From: Macquaria australasica
Lineage: Eukaryota > Chordata > Actinopteri > Centrarchiformes > Percichthyidae
Assembly: GCA_005408345.1 (NCBI GenBank)
Contig: SEMN01000174.1
Location: forward strand, 124,001-188,000
Reading direction: 5' to 3'
Length of the DNA: 64,000 nucleotides
In this document: in pieces, positions 59,200 to 64,000 of the stretch
How the letters are laid out: each line of letters starts with the position of its first letter
How positions within the stretch are numbered: the stretch's first letter is position 1
Made by a program: the position numbers and the translations under genes
Notes under the pieces: generated by a model
Seen by the model: only the letters and a program-made list of their open reading frames with translations
Told to the model about the DNA's origin: nothing
The model's database searches: none

Positions 59200-60002
59200 C
59201 TGCAACACCGAGACAGAGGGGGTGAATACGTTTCCACCACAGACATGATTTAAATGGTTTAAATTTAGAATTTGATCAGGTACAGATTAGGATAGAGGTC
59301 AACCTTTTGATGTTTCAGTTATTGCTGGCAATTAACTTTTTTTTTCTCTCTTTTTTGTTCAATAACATTTTTTATACAGATACAAGAGGTTGTTTTGCAA
59401 TCTTTATGTTCTGTTCCTACGTGAAATAGTAGTATAAATGCTACATTCAGGGTCGAAGAAACAAAAAATAATAAGTTACTAATTCATTATTAGTTTGTGG
59501 TAACTTTACTAGGCACAAGATTATTTATAATGTAGGTGCCACCTTAAAGTCCCTGTAATTTCTGTTTAAATTGTACATTTTGAGAGTATTACCAAACACA
59601 TTTCCAATTAATCAAATTACCACACATACCACACGTTGAACCTGGAGCCTTTAGGCCCCCTGAGGGTCTGGGAACCCGAGACAAGTTGGTAGTCCAGCTC
59701 TGGCTACATTGTATTTTAGTCAAAGTGACATTATTCTTGCATGGCAATACACTTAAAACAGTTTAATTTGAAAAGTTTTGTAAAATACACTGAAAGAAGA
59801 AATTCCCAATCATACTTGAGTTATCAAATTATTGGATGTAGTATTGGGTGCTGCAGTGTCCCTCCAGCCAAGTAGCCTTCTATGTCTCTTGTCTTTTTGT
59901 ATCGTAACATTTCCACATATTTAGGGCTATAACTACACTGAGGACCAGGACAAGATCAAAGAATCCTTAAGATGACAATGTGCTATATGTTTCACTTATA
60001 GC

Positions 60003-60080
<78 letters not shown>

Positions 60081-60983
60081 CTACCATCATCCTCCTCTGT
60101 GGCTCCAGGTGTCGGTACAAACAGCGGCTCTGATGGGTAACAGTCTTCCTCCTGCCACACCCAGGTCTCTTTGGTCTGTACGTTCAGCTTGACTATCTAC
60201 AGCAAGCCGACAACAAACAACCGGCGGTCTCCATTAACAACAACATCAACACTAGTGTCACCAAACACTTCCTGAATTTCTCCTCCTGTGAATAATAAAA
60301 GCGCTTGTACCCTGTCAGGGATGAAGTGGTTGAGTCCCAGGCCGTAGGCAAAGGAATACTTCTTCCCACGACACCGAGAGTAGTTAATCTGTGGAAACTC
60401 AAAGGCTGAGAGACAACAAGAGAGATATTATACAAAGAAAGAGACCCATATAAAAATGTAAGCATCATGACAAAGTTTCTCAAGTTTTTTCAAGTTTTGA
60501 GGTTCTTTTATGTTACTTTATACTTCTACTCCACTACTCCACTACCAGATAAAGTGATATACACATTAATGCAGGACTCGTACTTGTAACAGAGTATTTC
60601 TACACTGTGGTATTGCTACTTTTACTCAAGTAAAAGATCTGAGTACTTCTTCCACCACTGCAAGAATGGACCTTCAAGCTCAACTTCTAAGCATCATAGT
60701 GATGTAAAATGTATAATTTTTCTGCTTTGAGTTGACACTGTTCATATCAAATTGTTATGACAAGAACAATTTAGTATGATGTGTGAAAGTGGCCATTATT
60801 ATGTAAAATACAAAAAGCAAAATACAAATTGCGCATTTTACAGCATTTAGATTGTTTTAATGGGAGGACTTCATGAGACTGCATGCTGTTCAGTGTGTTA
60901 ACATCCTTTATTCTGCACTGTGACTACCTGACATATTATGGTCTGGGGTACCCACGGTAACCCTCCATGCTGAGCAGCTAGTG

Positions 60984-61029
<46 letters not shown>

Positions 61030-61748
61030 CATTACCCTGTCTTGGTCCTGAAAAGAGGACTTCAGGTTCCAGCCAGATGGTGCCATCGCTATGAAGAACA
61101 GCAGTTGCTGTAGTGTAGGACAGAGATACCAGATTCTTTCCCTGCTCCTCCTGAAAACACACACAAGCACAAACATGCATACACACACAATCTGTTAGCA
61201 CACTCTGGTCCGAGGGGTATTTTATACAGGAGTGTAAGTGTGGTTTGTGTGAAAAGTCTGACTTGAGTGAAATACCGGTCCAGGATGAGCTAAAGGGATA
61301 ACGCTAAATTAAGACTGGTTTAAACAGTCAAGATAACTACACATTTGTGGCTTTAAAACAAAGAGCCCCTTACAGTCAGCTGGTTCTTGTGCATTTTAAT
61401 AAATGTTTCAAGTTTCAAGTTCTTTATTGTCATATGCATAATGATTACAGTGAAGCAGTCAACAGAGAATCTAAGACATAAAAAAGTGCAGAACTGAAAA
61501 TATAGGAATATAATGTAATATATATATGTATAAATATATATATATACATATATATAAACTGGGGTAGTAATAAATATAAACAGAGATGTAAACAGGTAAG
61601 TAATAGTAGTATACACATGTATGTAACCAATTTTGACTAGTTTAAAGAGAGAGAGAGAGAAACAAGATTGTTTCAAAATAAAAGTTCTTAGAAGAATGCT
61701 ATACAACCAGTAAACACATGATAATGAAACTAACTTGCAGTGTGTGTG

Positions 61749-61784
<36 letters not shown>

Positions 61785-62156
61785 ACTCGCCCTGTGTATA
61801 TCCAGCGGCAGCACGTATCGTCTGGCCTCGGGCTGAGGAGCGTTCATTGCTGCTTTCTTCACTTCCTCCCACTCCTGCTTCAGGTTGGCCAGGTACAGGT
61901 AGTTATACACAAAGTCGTAGCTGTGGAAAAAGAGGGAGAGATGTCAGAATGAGACAATTATACTGCTGATAAAACACTCACACAGACACACACAGGGTCA
62001 CACACTCACCCTTTCCATGTGCAGAGGTCGACCACCATGAATCCCTGGTCCTCATAGGTGTTTATATGGTGAAAGATGTTGAACGCTGACGTTCTGAACT
62101 TGTGGCTGCTCAGATAACCTGCTGGGTCCTTTGTGGCCAGGTGGAACCATGTCTGC

Positions 62157-62249
<93 letters not shown>

Positions 62250-64000
62250 TGTATATGAACAGAAATGTACAGGCAGTCACATGCAATCAATCACACACAC
62301 TTCCCTCCCTACTGAAAGCCTTTCTTAGCAATAATAAACTGCACGTTATTAATAGTTACATTGTTTATTCAGTGTAATAAATTAATGTGAAATAAACAAT
62401 TTTAAATATTCTAATATGAGATAATATCAATATATAGCTGCGATTTGTAAATGAAAATAGCCTATAGCCATGGACAGATTATAAGAGAACAGGCTCCTGG
62501 ACACAGACATGTAAAAGGCCCCCAACACCTCCTTACATAGGAGCAAACCACCCAGACTGACAAAGACGCGAAACAGCTGTGTCTCTTTGTGGTAGTTTTG
62601 CGTCTCTTTGTGGACATTTTGTGTCCCTTTGTGGTCATGTTTGATTGACTTTCTAACAAGAAGATGTTAACAGTAACTTTATACAGAGGTTCTGGTCCAG
62701 GGGCCCAGGGTCTGTAATCCATCCATGATACTAAAAAGCCAATCAGCTTTCAGGGGGGGCCTGTGCCACCCCTCTGGCCACCCTTCTGGCCCCGCCCAGG
62801 GCCTACCCCCATGCTCTCATTGGATTCAAAGCAGTCCATGTATGTGGCTCCTCTGACGCTCCAAGCCGACAGGAACTTGAGCAGGTTGATCTTCACCGGC
62901 TGCTCCACAAACACAAAATAGTTGTCTGTCATACCGAAACTACAGACAGAAGCAGAGAGATAGACACATACAGATACATAAGCAGCAGCAGCAGCAGCAA
63001 CTTTTTTAGGGGTCACAGACACAAATGGTTGTGTTTTTTTGGCTGGTTTGGACAAGCTTCGTCAAACAAATACAGATGCAAAGCACAAATTCTGATGAAT
63101 TCACTGTGAGAAATGGAAGAACTAACTGGGTACCTGTGTACGTAGGAGGGTTTTAACCTCTCACTGCTGGGTAGTTGAACCACGACCTGGGATTTCTCTA
63201 TGGGATCTGAAACACACAGACACCGTGTGGGAGTGGACGCATCAACATTGAATCACATAGTAAAGTGTGATATTAGTATTGTCTTGTTTTGTGTGCTGCG
63301 TCAAGGCAACAAGTTATTTTTTCTCTCTTTTTACCAGTTTCTTTCCATCTGTCTGTCCTTCTGTCTTGATATTTTTGTCCTCTTCATTTTAGCCTATTCA
63401 TCTATCAATGATTGTTTTCTTTCTCTGTCTTTTTGTCTCTCATTTTACTTAAAATATCTTCTTTCTTTCTTTTCTCCCCCCCTTTATCGTCTTGGTTCTT
63501 TATCTTTCTTTCCTTTCCCCTCTTAATTTATCCTCTATTCATCCATCTCTGTCATCACTTTTTTCTTTGTTTCCTATTCTTTATTGCTCTTTGTCTCTCT
63601 TTTTCCTCTTATTGACCACTAAGAAGATATGCTTTTAAACTGCCAAAAACTATTAAATTCCAAGAAATTGTGAGTGTGATTAAGTCCAGTCTGCGTTGAA
63701 ACAAATGCAATTCAAAACTAAATCCAGTTGAAAATAAATCCTAAATAATAAATAATTTAAATAATAAAATTTCAATTTAGTTCAGTTCATAATGAAAAAA
63801 TAAAATAAAATCAATTAAATATCACTGTCTGATATTCAGTATTTTTTAAATTAGGAACAAAACTCACCTTTCTGAGCAGGTGGGATCTTGACGATGTTAT
63901 AAGCCAGACTCATGTTCTTGCCAAAGCAGTTACCGATGTTATAGACTGTACCATCTGCGTCAGTGTGGGGGTGGGCAGTCACCCCATTCACTGAGAGGTA
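59054..64000 (-). CDS. rpe65: RPE65 retinoid isomerohydrolase, 5' end off window
   Basis: Membrane-associated iron(II) enzyme that converts all-trans retinyl esters to 11-cis retinol in the visual cycle. Nine coding exons on the minus strand, 5' to 3': 64000-63868 (cut by the edge), 63206-63134, 62939-62807, 62152-62010, 61920-61791, 61150-61036, 60405-60311, 60196-60085, 59199-59054. They join in frame to 359 residues and a TGA at 59056-59054, corresponding to about residue 171 to the end of the 533-residue human protein. Iron-ligand contexts TAHPH, PSYVHS, FNIFHHINTYED and PVTLHGMY (human His180, 241, 313, 527) are all present. TKETWVWQEEDCYPSEP and GLGLNHFIPD separate it from BCO1/BCO2. 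Human Cys329-Cys330 reads Cys-Thr (DLCTWKG). Fish have rpe65a/b/c and the paralogue cannot be fixed from this part. Confidence 0.97.
60005..60079. repeat. (TG)n, CA in rpe65 sense, after a donor
   Basis: 75 bp. In the transcript, CA begins five bases after the donor GTAGAA of exon 60085-60196. Confidence 0.97.
60085..60196 (-). CDS. rpe65: rpe65 penultimate exon
   Basis: IVKLNVQTKETWVWQEEDCY, PSEPLFVPTPGATEEDDG. Acceptor CTGTAG, donor GTAGAA. Confidence 0.96.
60311..60405 (-). CDS. rpe65: rpe65 exon
   Basis: AFEFPQINYSRCRGKKYSFA, YGLGLNHFIPDR. Acceptor CTCTCAG, donor GTACAA. Confidence 0.96.
60490..60665. repeat. dispersed repeat (AAATACTCAAGTAAAGTACA family) in an rpe65 intron
   Basis: TTACTTTATACTTCTACTCC and GCTACTTTTACTCAAGTAAA, reverse orientation to the 48.7-kb copy. 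Confidence 0.65.
60893..60985 (+). repeat. second copy of the 33.4-kb dispersed repeat
   Basis: Matches 33436-33502 over about 65 bp with few changes, then lacks a roughly 35-60-bp segment before CCATGCTGAGCAGC. It ends at the CA/TG repeat beside the rpe65 donor. Confidence 0.75.
60987..61030. repeat. (TG)n, CA in rpe65 sense, after a donor
   Basis: About 40 bp, with sense CA starting five bases after the donor (GTAATGCACGCACAC). Confidence 0.95.
61036..61150 (-). CDS. rpe65: rpe65 exon
   Basis: EEQGKNLVSLSYTTATAVLH, SDGTIWLEPEVLFSGPRQ. GTIWLEPEVLFSGPRQ is nearly identical to vertebrate RPE65. Acceptor TTTTCAG after a TG-rich tract, donor GTAATG. Confidence 0.96.
61400..61615. repeat. retroposon-end repeat with TA-rich tail
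   Basis: AAGTTCTTTATTGTCATATG followed by an (AT)-rich stretch at 61500-61558. The TTTATTGTCATATGCA start is a common fish retroposon end. It lies in the GC-AG intron of rpe65. Confidence 0.5.
61741..61783. repeat. (TG)n, CA in rpe65 sense, after the GC donor
   Basis: About 43 bp. The sense sequence after the exon is GCGAGTGCACACAC. Confidence 0.97.
61791..61920 (-). CDS. rpe65: rpe65 exon with GC donor
   Basis: YDFVYNYLYLANLKQEWEEV, KKAAMNAPQPEARRYVLPLD, IHR. The next exon continues EEQGKNL with exactly the family spacing only if the intron starts GCGAGT, so this is a GC-AG intron. Acceptor TCCACAG. Confidence 0.94.
62010..62152 (-). CDS. rpe65: rpe65 exon (iron-ligand HH)
   Basis: TWFHLATKDPAGYLSSHKFR, TSAFNIFHHINTYEDQGFMV, VDLCTWKG. 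Contains the iron-ligand His of FHHINTYED. The acceptor GTTGCAG follows a 92-bp TG repeat. Donor GTGAGT. Confidence 0.96.
62157..62248. repeat. (CA)n, TG in rpe65 sense, at an acceptor
   Basis: 92 bp, the longest dinucleotide run in the window. In the transcript it is (UG)46 ending four bases before the exon. Confidence 0.98.
62807..62939 (-). CDS. rpe65: rpe65 exon
   Basis: FGMTDNYFVFVEQPVKINLL, KFLSAWSVRGATYMDCFESN, ESMG. Acceptor CTGTAG, donor GTAGGC. Confidence 0.96.
63134..63206 (-). CDS. rpe65: rpe65 exon (His241 equivalent)
   Basis: DPIEKSQVVVQLPSSERLKP, SYVHS. The iron-ligand His codon is at 63138-63136. Acceptor TTTCAG, donor GTACCC. Confidence 0.95.
63310..63615. repeat. 300-bp polypyrimidine tract (plus strand)
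   Basis: Mostly T and C with TCTTTCTTTCTT and CTCCCCCCC runs, inside an rpe65 intron, so purine-rich in the transcript. The ORF through it is low complexity. Confidence 0.75.
63868..64000 (-). CDS. rpe65: rpe65 exon cut by the window edge (His180 equivalent)
   Basis: YLSVNGVTAHPHTDADGTVY, NIGNCFGKNMSLAYNIVKIP, PAQK. The iron-ligand His codon is 63973-63971. Donor GTGAGT. It reads open to the edge and its acceptor is not seen. Confidence 0.95.

Noticed and set aside
61353..61910. 185-residue minus-strand ORF
   Set aside because: Only its first 42 or so residues are real (an rpe65 exon); the rest is read-through into a CA repeat and AT-rich intron.
63200..63615. Hydrophobic ORFs rich in F, L and S near 63.4 kb
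   Set aside because: Translation of a polypyrimidine tract in an rpe65 intron.
59054..64000. The carotenoid-oxygenase gene as bco1 or bco2
   Set aside because: GLGLNHFIPD, TKETWVWQE, IWLEPEVLFSGPRQ and IPVTLHG are RPE65 signatures; BCO1/BCO2 differ at these places.

Overview
The window is vertebrate genomic DNA, almost certainly from a teleost fish and probably a percomorph; the species cannot be named from the sequence. The evidence is three intron-rich genes with GT-AG introns whose translations match vertebrate proteins, very dense CA/TG microsatellites, and many short dispersed elements of families common in fish genomes. About 5% of the window is coding. I assigned exons by reading the translation through splice sites. 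Every junction below keeps frame, and homology statements rest on remembered family sequences, not on a search.

Layout. (1) Positions 500-46818, minus strand: fnbp1l (Toca-1, an F-BAR/HR1/SH3 membrane-curvature and actin regulator). Fifteen coding exons are visible, 580 residues. The last part of the SH3 domain lies off the left edge. Intron 1 is about 30 kb and fills the centre of the window with repeats; no other gene was found in it. A CpG-rich promoter region surrounds exon 1. (2) Positions 49382-57463, plus strand: a complete 12-exon, 576-residue carboxyltransferase-fold protein related to the beta subunit of 3-methylcrotonyl-CoA carboxylase (MCCC2). It is divergent, and one half of its active site appears degraded. 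Its first intron holds a 2-kb minisatellite with a 47-bp period. It is divergent (head to head) with fnbp1l, about 2.5 kb apart. (3) Positions 59054-64000, minus strand: the 3' nine coding exons of rpe65 (visual-cycle retinoid isomerohydrolase), 359 residues to the stop, with all four iron-binding histidine positions present. Its 5' exons lie off the right edge. The MCCC2-like gene and rpe65 converge tail to tail, 1.6 kb apart.

The three genes have no obvious shared pathway. What links them is intron structure. Many introns carry CA repeats just after the donor or TG repeats just before the acceptor, always in that orientation in the transcript. Four introns have both, so the intron ends could pair as RNA, and one of these is a GC-AG intron in rpe65. 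Other notable items are a proline-rich cassette exon in fnbp1l, a decayed exon copy downstream of the MCCC2-like gene, a family of hAT-like MITEs with 8-bp target duplications, a TTAA-flanked MITE, and a perfect 76-bp inverted repeat pair inside fnbp1l intron 1.
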